Shown here piece by piece: positions 47,702 to 55,580 of a stretch of 57,523 nt of DNA (positions are counted from its first letter, which is position 1; each line of letters opens with the position of its first letter). The notes beneath the pieces are model-generated. The model was given only the letters and a program-made list of their open reading frames with translations. It made no database searches and was not told the origin of the DNA. The stretch comes from Alicyclobacillus sp. (GTDB lineage: Bacteria > Bacillota > Bacilli > Alicyclobacillales > Alicyclobacillaceae): contig JAIMAY010000015.1 of the NCBI GenBank assembly GCA_023511725.1, forward strand, positions 1 to 57,523, written 5' to 3'. The position numbers and the translations under genes were made by a program.

Positions 47702-48568
47702 TTATGACCATCCCCTTATCTCTCCGGCAGACGGGTGCATACAACGTTCCAAAAACTCCTCTACCAGAGCAGCGTACGTCTCAGGGACTTCCAGGTGCAC
47801 CGCGTGACCAGCTCCTGCCACCACACGGTGATCCGCCGCGGGTAAACTGGCCGCCATCTCCGCAGCGATGGCACAGAATTTCGCGTCCAAACTTCCCGTC
47901 ACCAGCAGCACCGGCAACGCCAAGCGCGGCAACACCTCCCAGAGCGGCGGTTGTGCCCCTGTCCCCATCCCGCGCAGACTTTGCGCCAAGCCCTGCGCAC
48001 TCTGAGCAAGGCGGATGGCGCGCTGGCGATCGCGCACCGCAACCGACAGCCGTTCCTGGCTGGCAAACAACGGGAGCGCCTGCCAGCGCTCGACGAACGC
48101 CGGGATGCCGTGTTCCTCTAACCAATCCGCCAGTGCTTCATCTTGCTCCCGCCGCGCCTGCCGCTCGGCAGGGGTGCGCAACCCGGGAGAAGCGCTTTCC
48201 AGCACCAGCGCGGCCACACGCTGCGGGTCGTGACAAGCCAGCGCCAACGCCGTTCGGCCGCCAAGCGAGTAACCCAGCACGGCATAGCGTGAACAGCCCA
48301 ACCGCTTCATCAGTTTAGCCAAGCCTGCGGCCGCCGCCGGCATGCTCAGGGCCTGCGCGTGCGGCGTACCGTCGTCCGGCCAATACGTCCGGCCGTGACC
48401 GGGCAAGTCAACGGCAATACAGCGCCAGCGACCCTGCCAGCGCGCGCGCAGGTCTGCCCAACTGTCTGCGCTGCCTGTAAACCCATGCAACAGCAGCAAC
48501 GGCGGAAGCGGACCCGCGGGGTCGTCTACGTACCAGCGTACCCCATCTACGACCATCCAACCGGCCAC
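47702..48568 (-). CDS. menH: MenH, SHCHC synthase (alpha/beta hydrolase)
   Basis: A 288-residue alpha/beta hydrolase. Oxyanion motif HGFTGS, nucleophile Ser in GYSLGG, Asp in GSLDAKF, and His in GAGHAVHLE. MenH eliminates pyruvate from SEPHCHC to form SHCHC in menaquinone synthesis. GTG 48568 follows GGGAGG by 6 nt and lies inside the 3' end of menD (22-nt overlap), so translation is coupled. Function assigned from both fold and operon. Confidence 0.88.
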   Translation of the reverse strand: MAGWMVVDGVRWYVDDPAGPLPPLLLLHGFTGSADSWADLRARWQGRWRCIAVDLPGHGRTYWPDDGTPHAQALSMPAAAAGLAKLMKRLGCSRYAVLGYSLGGRTALALACHDPQRVAALVLESASPGLRTPAERQARREQDEALADWLEEHGIPAFVERWQALPLFASQERLSVAVRDRQRAIRLAQSAQGLAQSLRGMGTGAQPPLWEVLPRLALPVLLVTGSLDAKFCAIAAEMAASLPAADHRVVAGAGHAVHLEVPETYAALVEEFLERCMHPSAGEIRGWS

Positions 48569-50430
48569 TGTACACCCTCCCCTGCCGTCATCGCCGCTTG
48601 CAGCCATTGGCGGCGGCAAGCGAGGTTGGTCTCCGGGTCTACCTCAACCTCCACCAACCACACCCCGCCTTGCGCCAGCGCCGACTCCAAGGCCTGGTGT
48701 AAGCTTGTATAATCGGTGACACAGGCGTAGCGGGCCCCGTATACCGCCGCGGCGGCGGCCAGGTCTAAGCCAGGCGGGGTTGCAAAGTAGGCAAACACGT
48801 CGTCGGCACCAGCTTGCGGCAACATACGAAATATCCCGCCGCCGCGATTGTTGATGACCACCACCAAGAGGTCGGCCCCGTATTGGACGGCTGCCCACAA
48901 CCCTCCAACATCGTGCGCAAAAGAAACGTCTCCCAGCACCACCACGGTCGGAACGCAACCCCCTGTACGCAGGGAGCGGGCCGTCCCCGGGGGCTGCGGT
49001 TGACCGCTGCGGGCTGCAGCAATCCCGGCTGCCGTGGACACCACCCCGTCGATCCCGCTGGCGCCCCGGTTGCCAAACGCCTGCAGCGGCAGCCCGCGGG
49101 ACGGCCAGAAACTGTCGGCATCCCGCACCGGCATGCTGTTCCCCCAGACCAGCGCGCTGCCTGCTGGCAGCCCCGCTGCCAGAGCGCGAACCACCCCTCC
49201 CTCCCACAGCGGTTGCCCTTGCTCCATCGCTGCCCATGCAGTCTGCACGCGGGCGTTGGCCGTCCGCCAAGCCGTCAGCCAGGCCTGCCGCGACGCAGGC
49301 CAAGAACTCTCTGGCCACGATGCAACCAGCGCCTGACACCACTCGGCCGGGTCAGCCATGCAGACGTGCGTGGCGGCAAACCAAGGGTCTAGCCAAGCCG
49401 GACTGTGGTCGACGAATAGATGAACTGCGTGACGCTGTTGTTCTAACCACTGCCCAAGGGCTTTCGACGTCGGCGGTTGGCCGAGGTGGACCACCACGTC
49501 CGGTTGAATGTGGGCGGCTAGCTTGGGCGAACGCAAAAGCGCGTCGTACGCGTCCACCAAGACGACGGCCTCGTCTATGGTGTTGCCCGCGCGGTCAGGC
49601 GGGCCGCCTGCCGGGTCTTCCTGCCTGCCGTCCGCGCTCGTCGCAGCACCGGCCCGCAACTGTGCCAGCGGATCGGCCAGCACGGGGGCACCCCAACGCC
49701 GTGCCAGAGCGAGAGCGGCGGCGGCCAGCTCTGGCTGGTGGTGCGGACCCACCACCAGCAATGGGCGCGCTGCCGCCTGCAGTTGGGACCGCCAGGCAAC
49801 CAGGTCTGCTTCGGACAGGACGAGACGGCCGAGGGTCAACGCCTGCAGACCGCCGCCCGCCTGTTCGGCCACGGTGCCCGCATCCAGCTGCGGTGGCATA
49901 AGAGGTTCGCGCAGCGGCCAGTTCAGGTGGACTGGACCCGCCGGGTCGGCGCTTGCCACGGCTGTACAGCGCCAGGCCATCGCCGCCGCTTGCCGCTCCA
50001 GCAAGCCATCTGCCTGCGGCACAGGCATCGCCCAGAACGCCTTGACATGTGTACCGAACAACTTGAGCTGGTCGATGGTTTGGTTGCTGCCGATGCCGTG
50101 TAATTCGGGCGGCCTGTCTGCCGTCACCAGCAGCAACGGCACGCGTGACATGGCCGCCTCGACGACGGCAGGCAAGTAGTTGGCCGCCGCCGTGCCCGAG
50201 GTACACACCAGCAGCACCGGCTGGCGCCGCACCTTGGCCAGTCCTAGTGCAAAAAAACCGGCTGCGCGCTCGTCCAGCAGTGTCCATACGCGCATCTCCG
50301 GGTGACGGGCACAGGCCACCGCCAAGGGAGTTGAACGTGACCCGGGAGACAAGCAGACATCGCGGACACCGGCACGAGAGAGTTCGCCCACAAACGCCAA
50401 CACTGGCCGCAAGTCAAGATTGGTTGGCAT
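48547..50430 (-). CDS. menD: MenD, SEPHCHC synthase
   Basis: A 627-residue thiamine-diphosphate enzyme joining 2-oxoglutarate and isochorismate. N-terminal pyrimidine-binding domain with SPGSRSTPLAVA and a conserved Glu before RAAGFFALG. C-terminal TPP domain with GDVSFAHDVGG and NNRGGGIF. Length is slightly above average because of an extra segment around residue 300 (SADGRQEDPAGGPPDRAG). ATG 50430 follows GGAGGTG and overlaps the menF stop by 17 nt. Confidence 0.94.
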   Translation of the reverse strand: MPTNLDLRPVLAFVGELSRAGVRDVCLSPGSRSTPLAVACARHPEMRVWTLLDERAAGFFALGLAKVRRQPVLLVCTSGTAAANYLPAVVEAAMSRVPLLLVTADRPPELHGIGSNQTIDQLKLFGTHVKAFWAMPVPQADGLLERQAAAMAWRCTAVASADPAGPVHLNWPLREPLMPPQLDAGTVAEQAGGGLQALTLGRLVLSEADLVAWRSQLQAAARPLLVVGPHHQPELAAAALALARRWGAPVLADPLAQLRAGAATSADGRQEDPAGGPPDRAGNTIDEAVVLVDAYDALLRSPKLAAHIQPDVVVHLGQPPTSKALGQWLEQQRHAVHLFVDHSPAWLDPWFAATHVCMADPAEWCQALVASWPESSWPASRQAWLTAWRTANARVQTAWAAMEQGQPLWEGGVVRALAAGLPAGSALVWGNSMPVRDADSFWPSRGLPLQAFGNRGASGIDGVVSTAAGIAAARSGQPQPPGTARSLRTGGCVPTVVVLGDVSFAHDVGGLWAAVQYGADLLVVVINNRGGGIFRMLPQAGADDVFAYFATPPGLDLAAAAAVYGARYACVTDYTSLHQALESALAQGGVWLVEVEVDPETNLACRRQWLQAAMTAGEGVQWPVGWS

Positions 50431-51934
50431 GCGCCCGCACCTCCTGGCTGCGCAACGCCGCCAACACCGTGCGCAGCTTGTACTCGGTCTCCGCCCACTC
50501 TGCCGCCGGGTCGGAGTCTGCCAACACCCCGGCACCGGCAAAGGCGTACAACGCTTCAGGGGACGCCAGCGCAGAACGGATGGCCACCACCAACTCGCCC
50601 TCGCTGCCGTCACCGCGCAACCAACCTAAAGCGCCAGCGTACCAACCGCGGTCAAACCCCTCCCGCGCCCGAATGTAGGTCAGTGCGGCAGCCTGCGGCA
50701 CACCAGCCATTGCGGGGGTCGGGTGAATCTGCTGCGCTGCCGCTAGCACGCCAGAGCCCGCCCGCAGCCAGCCGCGCAAGGGCGTATACAGGTGTTGGAC
50801 ATCCGCTAATTTGCGCAGTACCGGCCTTTCTGGGGCCATCAGACCGGCAGCTACAGGCTGCAGTTGGGTCAGTAACCAGTCGCGTACCAACCCATGCTCT
50901 TGGCGGTTTTTCCCACTCGCCAGCAAAGCAGCGCTTAGTTGCTCGTCTTCCGCGGCCGTCCGGCCGCGTGGTGCGGTGCCAGCCAGACAGTCAACCGCCA
51001 GCTCCCCGCCCGTTACACGCAACAAGCGCTCCGGCGTTGCCCCAAAAAAACACTGGCCATGACGCCAAACAGCAAACAAGACACTGTCCGGCGCGCGATC
51101 GGCCAGGGCGAGCACGGCCGTGGCGCACGTTGCCAAGGGGGCGCGCCGGATAAAACGGGCTAGCACCACCTTCTCTGCTTCGCCAGTCCGCAACCAGGCG
51201 GCCGTCTCCTGCACCAGCTCTTGCCACGCGGCCTCGGTCCACTCTCGTGGCGTTTCCGCGACCCGTGTCAGGGCAACCTCCCCGTCCGGCAGTCCCGTGG
51301 CGGTTTCACCGCGGCGAGGCGCATCACCACCGCAAGCGGTGAACAGGGCTTGAAGTTGACGGCTGAGCGCGGCTGCGCTTGTGCCTGGTGTGGCCGCCGC
51401 CACCAGCTGCAAGCGTGCTTCCCTTGCCATCTGCCCTGCCTCGGCGGCCGTTCCAGAATTCGCAGCCACTTGGGCAGGGAAGACTTCGATCAACCCGGCA
51501 GGCAGATACACTTCCGCGTCCGGCCATCCTTGCCATGGCGCCTGCCGCGGTCCGGGTGCAAACGCCAATCCGGTCAACCAGGTTTGCTCGGCGGCCGGCA
51601 GGCCTTGGATGTACCGTTGACAGGTCTTCAATTGTTCCGCCAACCGGCCCGCCGCTGCGTAGCCCGTGGCTGTGAAGCGTGCAGCACACCCCCAGCCAAA
51701 CACCAACTGCCCTTCGCTTGGACGCGCCCACAACCACCGCGGCCATTGCGGAGGCAGGGTGCACGCCCACTCCACCACAGCGGCCAAGGTGGGGGCCTGC
51801 GCCAACTTGAGTTCACCACAGGCCCAAGCGCGCCGACCACGGGCCCGGGATGTTTGGACCGCCAGCTCAGCCAGCGACTGCAGCTGCGGCTGCCAGCTCT
51901 GCCCATCCTTTATCAGGTCTGCTGCTGCAACCAT
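50414..51934 (-). CDS. menF: MenF, isochorismate synthase
   Basis: A 506-residue chorismate-utilising enzyme. The C-terminal chorismate-binding domain (about 235-495) has VVLARFIRR, DCLAGTAPRGRTAAED, HPTPAMAGVPQ and GWYAGALGWLRGDG with the expected active-site residues. It converts chorismate to isochorismate, the first committed step of menaquinone synthesis. The N-terminal half is variable. ATG 51934 overlaps the menE stop by 22 nt. Confidence 0.92.
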   Translation of the reverse strand: MVAAADLIKDGQSWQPQLQSLAELAVQTSRARGRRAWACGELKLAQAPTLAAVVEWACTLPPQWPRWLWARPSEGQLVFGWGCAARFTATGYAAAGRLAEQLKTCQRYIQGLPAAEQTWLTGLAFAPGPRQAPWQGWPDAEVYLPAGLIEVFPAQVAANSGTAAEAGQMAREARLQLVAAATPGTSAAALSRQLQALFTACGGDAPRRGETATGLPDGEVALTRVAETPREWTEAAWQELVQETAAWLRTGEAEKVVLARFIRRAPLATCATAVLALADRAPDSVLFAVWRHGQCFFGATPERLLRVTGGELAVDCLAGTAPRGRTAAEDEQLSAALLASGKNRQEHGLVRDWLLTQLQPVAAGLMAPERPVLRKLADVQHLYTPLRGWLRAGSGVLAAAQQIHPTPAMAGVPQAAALTYIRAREGFDRGWYAGALGWLRGDGSEGELVVAIRSALASPEALYAFAGAGVLADSDPAAEWAETEYKLRTVLAALRSQEVRAHANQS

Positions 51935-53409
51935 GCGCGCAACGCCCTCCGCAACAGTTTGCCCGACGCGTTGCGCGGCAGCTCCGGTACGGTCAAGATC
52001 CGCTTCGGCAGCTTATAACGCGCCAACCGTCCGGCCAGGAACGACATGACCTCTTGCGTGGACCCGCTCCATCCAGGCACGGGTACCATAAACGCCACCG
52101 GGACCTGACCCCACTCCGGGTCGGGGGCCCCTACGACTGCTGCTTCCGCCACTCCCGGGTAGGCGGCCAACGCGTTCTCAATCTCCGCCGGGTAGATGTT
52201 TTCCCCGCCTGATACAATCAAATCAGCGCGGCGGTCGAGGACAAACAGATATCCCTCCGCATCCAGATAACCGAGGTCTCCCGTGTGCAGCCAGCCGTCT
52301 GACAACGCCTGCGCCGTGGCCTCAGGGCGCCGCCAATACCCTGGTGTAACGGTCGGACCGCGCACCCAGATCTCACCCACTTCTCCTGGGGCAGCCGCCC
52401 GGCCGCCCACATCAATCCGCACCTCAGTCGGTAACAAGGGTTTGCCAGAGGAACCAAGTTTGCGCAACCCGTCCTCCGGCAGCAGCGTGCATACCTGCGA
52501 AGCCGCCTCCGTCAAACCATAGCTTTGTGCCACAGGGACCCGCAGCGCTTGGCACTGTTCGAGCAGAGGCCGCGGCGCATAACTGCCGCCGAGCAGCACA
52601 CAGCGCAAGGAGGCCGGATACGGGTGCTGACGCCCCGCCAGCATCCGTTGCAACATGGTCGGCACCACCGACACCAGCTGGATAGTGCCGCTGTCCAAAG
52701 CGGCATTGACCACCTCTGAGTCAAACCCTTCGTGGGCAACTGCAGCCGTACCGTAAATCAAACTGCGCAATAAGACGGACAGACCCCCCACATGAAACAA
52801 CGGCAGTGGTACCAGCCATTGGTCTGTAGGCAAGACCCCTAACTGCAAAGCGGATGCCAGCGCTGACCACCAGAAATTCCCGTACGTCAGCAGGACCCCT
52901 TTCGGATGGCCAGTGGTCCCCGACGTGTACATCATGGCGAGCGGTTGCTCCAAGCGCACGTGTGTTTGTCCCAAGGGCGGTCCCGTTGGCGCGGATTCAT
53001 CCAGGTTCCAAAGCGGCACCGGCTCAGGCAACTCGGCCACCACCTGCCGCGCCAAGCCGGCCAGCGGCTGGTCACAGACCAGCAAGGACACCTCAGCGTC
53101 CTGCAACTGCCAGGCAATCTCCACAGGCGTCAACCGCCAGTTCACAGGGACCAACACAGCGCCGCGCTGGCAGACGCCATGCACCGTCAAGGCCACCCAA
53201 TGCGGTCGTTTGGCCAACAGCGCCACCCGATCCCCCGGGACAACCCCGAACCCTGCCAATGTTCCGGCCATCACACGCGCTTGTTCATACAGCACCCGAT
53301 AAGACCAGCGCCCGGCAGGTGTGGCCAACGCGAGCGCGGCCCCACGCACCTCTGCTTGGCGCGACAACCAGTCTGGCAGTCGGATGTCCGTACCTGACGA
53401 TGCCTGCAT
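51913..53409 (-). CDS. menE: MenE, o-succinylbenzoate-CoA ligase
   Basis: A 498-residue ANL-superfamily enzyme. P-loop-like MMYTSGTTGHPKGV, motif YGLTEAAS, GWLHTGDLGYLDAEG, hinge DRRADLIVSGGENIYP, and C-terminal catalytic Lys in ASGKLLRR. It activates o-succinylbenzoate to its CoA thioester. ATG 53409 follows AAAGGAGG. The 146 nt before it carry a strong hairpin at 53490-53514. Substrate preference is taken from operon context. Confidence 0.92.
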   Translation of the reverse strand: MQASSGTDIRLPDWLSRQAEVRGAALALATPAGRWSYRVLYEQARVMAGTLAGFGVVPGDRVALLAKRPHWVALTVHGVCQRGAVLVPVNWRLTPVEIAWQLQDAEVSLLVCDQPLAGLARQVVAELPEPVPLWNLDESAPTGPPLGQTHVRLEQPLAMMYTSGTTGHPKGVLLTYGNFWWSALASALQLGVLPTDQWLVPLPLFHVGGLSVLLRSLIYGTAAVAHEGFDSEVVNAALDSGTIQLVSVVPTMLQRMLAGRQHPYPASLRCVLLGGSYAPRPLLEQCQALRVPVAQSYGLTEAASQVCTLLPEDGLRKLGSSGKPLLPTEVRIDVGGRAAAPGEVGEIWVRGPTVTPGYWRRPEATAQALSDGWLHTGDLGYLDAEGYLFVLDRRADLIVSGGENIYPAEIENALAAYPGVAEAAVVGAPDPEWGQVPVAFMVPVPGWSGSTQEVMSFLAGRLARYKLPKRILTVPELPRNASGKLLRRALRAWLQQQT

Positions 53410-53489
53410 GGTCTCGCCTCCTTTGCCTCTGATCTCCTCGGCGATTGCGCCTTGACCTGCACAGCGCAAAGTACGCTAAACACAGGCAG

Positions 53490-53514
53490 GCCCCGCCTGA
53501 CGTCAAGGCGGGGC
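53490..53514. other. Intra-operon hairpin between menB and menE
   Basis: Perfect 9-bp arms GCCCCGCCT/AGGCGGGGC with a 7-nt loop and no T-run on either strand. It may define mRNA ends or tune menB against menE-F-D-H levels. Confidence 0.45.
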
Positions 53515-53555
53515 GGTGACCGCTTGCCAGGAGCTTGTCCCCGGCAGCCAGTCCG

Positions 53556-54374
53556 TCACGGTAAACGCGGAAACCGGCTGAAATCCGGTTTGCGCTTCTC
53601 CAAAAACGCACGGTGCCCTTCTTTGGCTTCATCGCTCATGTAGTACAGCATCGTGGCATCCCCAGCCAGCATTTGCAACCCGGCTAGACCGTCCGTATCA
53701 GCGTTGAACGCCATTTTCAAGAAGCGGATGGCAATCGGGCTCTTCTCCAGGATTTCGCGCGCCCACTTGACCGTCTCCTCCTCCAACCGGTCAAGGGGCA
53801 CTACCGCGTTGACCAGCCCCATCTCCAAGGCCTCCTGAGCTGTGTACTGCCGGCACAAAAACCAGATTTCTTTCGCCTTTTTGTGACCTACAATCCGCCC
53901 TAACAACGTGGCGCCATACCCGGCGTCAAAACTGCCTACGCGCGGCCCCGTCTGACCAAAGCGGGCGTTATCCGCTGCAATGGTCAAATCGCACACCACA
54001 TGCAAGACGTGGCCACCGCCGATAGCGTACCCTGCCACCATGGCAATGACCGGTTTTGGCAGCGCGCGGATTTGCCGTTGCAAATCTAACACGTTTAGCC
54101 TCGGAATCTGGTCTTCTCCGACGTATCCACCGTGCCCGCGCACCCGTTGGTCGCCGCCGGAGCAAAACGCCTCCTTCCCTTCCCCGGTCAAAATCACTAC
54201 ACCCGTCTCCGCGTCATCGCGTACGTGATGAAACGCGTCAATCATCTCGGCCACTGTTTTCGGCCGAAAAGCGTTGCGCACATGCGGGCGGTTGATGGTG
54301 ATTTTGGCAATCCCTTCTGCTTTTTCGTAGCGGATGTCTTCATAGGGTTTGACGATTTTCCATTCCGGAATCAT
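53556..54374 (-). CDS. menB: MenB, 1,4-dihydroxy-2-naphthoyl-CoA synthase
   Basis: A 272-residue crotonase-fold enzyme of the usual MenB length. Oxyanion-hole residues lie in [11 protein letters not shown] and [11 protein letters not shown], and the catalytic region is [18 protein letters not shown]. It closes the second ring from o-succinylbenzoyl-CoA. AAGGAGG lies before ATG 54374. First gene of the minus-strand operon, transcribed from the promoter at 54441-54470. Unlike Bacillus subtilis (menF-D-H-B-E-C), here menB and menE come first and menC is absent. Confidence 0.95.
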   Translation of the reverse strand: MIPEWKIVKPYEDIRYEKAEGIAKITINRPHVRNAFRPKTVAEMIDAFHHVRDDAETGVVILTGEGKEAFCSGGDQRVRGHGGYVGEDQIPRLNVLDLQRQIRALPKPVIAMVAGYAIGGGHVLHVVCDLTIAADNARFGQTGPRVGSFDAGYGATLLGRIVGHKKAKEIWFLCRQYTAQEALEMGLVNAVVPLDRLEEETVKWAREILEKSPIAIRFLKMAFNADTDGLAGLQMLAGDATMLYYMSDEAKEGHRAFLEKRKPDFSRFPRLP

Positions 54375-54440
54375 GTGCAGGCCTCCTTCGCCGTCTGCCT
54401 GCAAGACTGGCACACCGGCCGCGGACGGCTTCTGCCCTCG

Positions 54441-54470
54441 AGTATAGCAAAGCCTGCCCAGCGCGGCCAA
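54441..54470 (-). promoter_or_regulatory. Predicted sigma-A promoter of the menBEFDH operon
   Basis: On the minus strand TTGGCC (54470-54465), 18 nt, TATACT (54446-54441). Transcription would start about 60 nt before menB. Confidence 0.5.
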
Positions 54471-54519
54471 ACTTCTCACCTTTCGGCAGAGACTGGCTCT
54501 CCGGCTGCCCCTCCATCGC

Positions 54520-54548
54520 TGTCCAAGCGGTTCTGCATTTGCTATCAT
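54520..54548 (+). promoter_or_regulatory. Weak predicted promoter of menA
   Basis: TGTCCA (54520-54525), 17 nt, TATCAT (54543-54548), divergent from the menB promoter. Confidence 0.35.
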
Positions 54549-54569
54549 CGCTGGTGGAGGTGAGCGCCT

Positions 54570-55472
54570 GTGGCAGGATCCAGCACGCTGCGCGTGGCTT
54601 GGCGGTTGCTGCGGCCGTTCACATTGGCCGCTTCGTTGGCACCCATCCTTGTCGGCACCGGTATCGCTCTGGTGCAACACCACTTCCGGTTGGCCTTGTT
54701 TCTCTGTTTTGCGGTGGCCGCGGTATTGATTCAAGCTGCCACCAATATGTTTAACGAGTACTACGACTACCGGCGCGGCCTGGATCACCCGGATATGGTA
54801 GGGATTGCGGGTGCCATTGTACGGGACGGCTACCGCCCGCAAACTGTGCTGGCTTTGGCTTGGTCGTTTGTCGGCGTAGCGGTACTGCTTGGCGTGTATA
54901 TCTGCATGCATACTTCTTGGTGGGTGGCCGCGGTCGGTACCGCTTGTTTGGCTGTCGCCTACTTATACTCTGGCGGGCCTTGGCCGTTGAGCTATACCCC
55001 CTTTGGCGAACTGGCGGCAGCCGTCGCCATGGGGCCGGCCATTGTCATGCTGGTGGACTTTGTGGAAACAGGGACCATCTCGCCGGCTGCTGTGGCCGCG
55101 TCGATCCCGGTGGGATTGTTGATTGGCAATTTGTTGCTCGGCAACAACATCCGCGATATGGAGCAAGACCGCCGCGGCGGCCGTCGGACGATTGCCATCC
55201 TGGTCGGCCGGGAACGCGGACGGTTGTTGTTTGCAGCCGTCTTTGCCCTGACTTATGTCCTGGTGCTGTTGTTTATCGTGCTCGGCTACTTTTCCGCATG
55301 GACCTTGTTGGTCTTGTTGACGGTTCCGACCGCTGTGTACGTCGTGCGTCTGTTTTACCGCTACTCAGAGCCGGCACAGCTGCACCCCGCCGTCAAAGGA
55401 ACGGCCGTGCTGCTTTTCCGCTTTGGCGCGTTGATGTTCGTTGGCTTGGTGGTGGCTGCCTGGGTCTCATAA
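54570..55472 (+). CDS. menA: MenA, 1,4-dihydroxy-2-naphthoate polyprenyltransferase
   Basis: A 300-residue UbiA-superfamily membrane enzyme with eight to nine helices. Two Asp-rich prenyl-diphosphate sites are visible: [17 protein letters not shown] near residue 60, and [18 protein letters not shown] near residue 190. It attaches the isoprenoid chain to DHNA, giving demethylmenaquinone. GTG 54570 follows GGAGGTGAG. Divergent from the menB operon, so the intergenic region of about 195 nt holds both promoters. Confidence 0.93.
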   Translation: MAGSSTLRVAWRLLRPFTLAASLAPILVGTGIALVQHHFRLALFLCFAVAAVLIQAATNMFNEYYDYRRGLDHPDMVGIAGAIVRDGYRPQTVLALAWSFVGVAVLLGVYICMHTSWWVAAVGTACLAVAYLYSGGPWPLSYTPFGELAAAVAMGPAIVMLVDFVETGTISPAAVAASIPVGLLIGNLLLGNNIRDMEQDRRGGRRTIAILVGRERGRLLFAAVFALTYVLVLLFIVLGYFSAWTLLVLLTVPTAVYVVRLFYRYSEPAQLHPAVKGTAVLLFRFGALMFVGLVVAAWVS

Positions 55473-55525
55473 CGATAACAACGGTTCGGTGGCCGCCCGC
55501 CATCCCTTCCCGCACGTCTTTTCTC

Positions 55526-55568
55526 TGCAGCGCCAGCGTCAGCAAGTCCCGCGCTGGCGCTGCATTTT
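55526..55568. terminator. Terminator between menA and the glucosaminidase gene
   Basis: 13-bp perfect arms (55526-55538 and 55552-55564) with a 13-nt loop, followed by TTTT on the plus strand. It separates converging genes. Confidence 0.75.
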
Positions 55569-55580
55569 ATGAGTCTCACG

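Noticed and set aside
53490-53514. Terminator between menB and menE
   Set aside because: No T-run follows on the minus strand, and menE has no clear promoter of its own, so read-through is expected.
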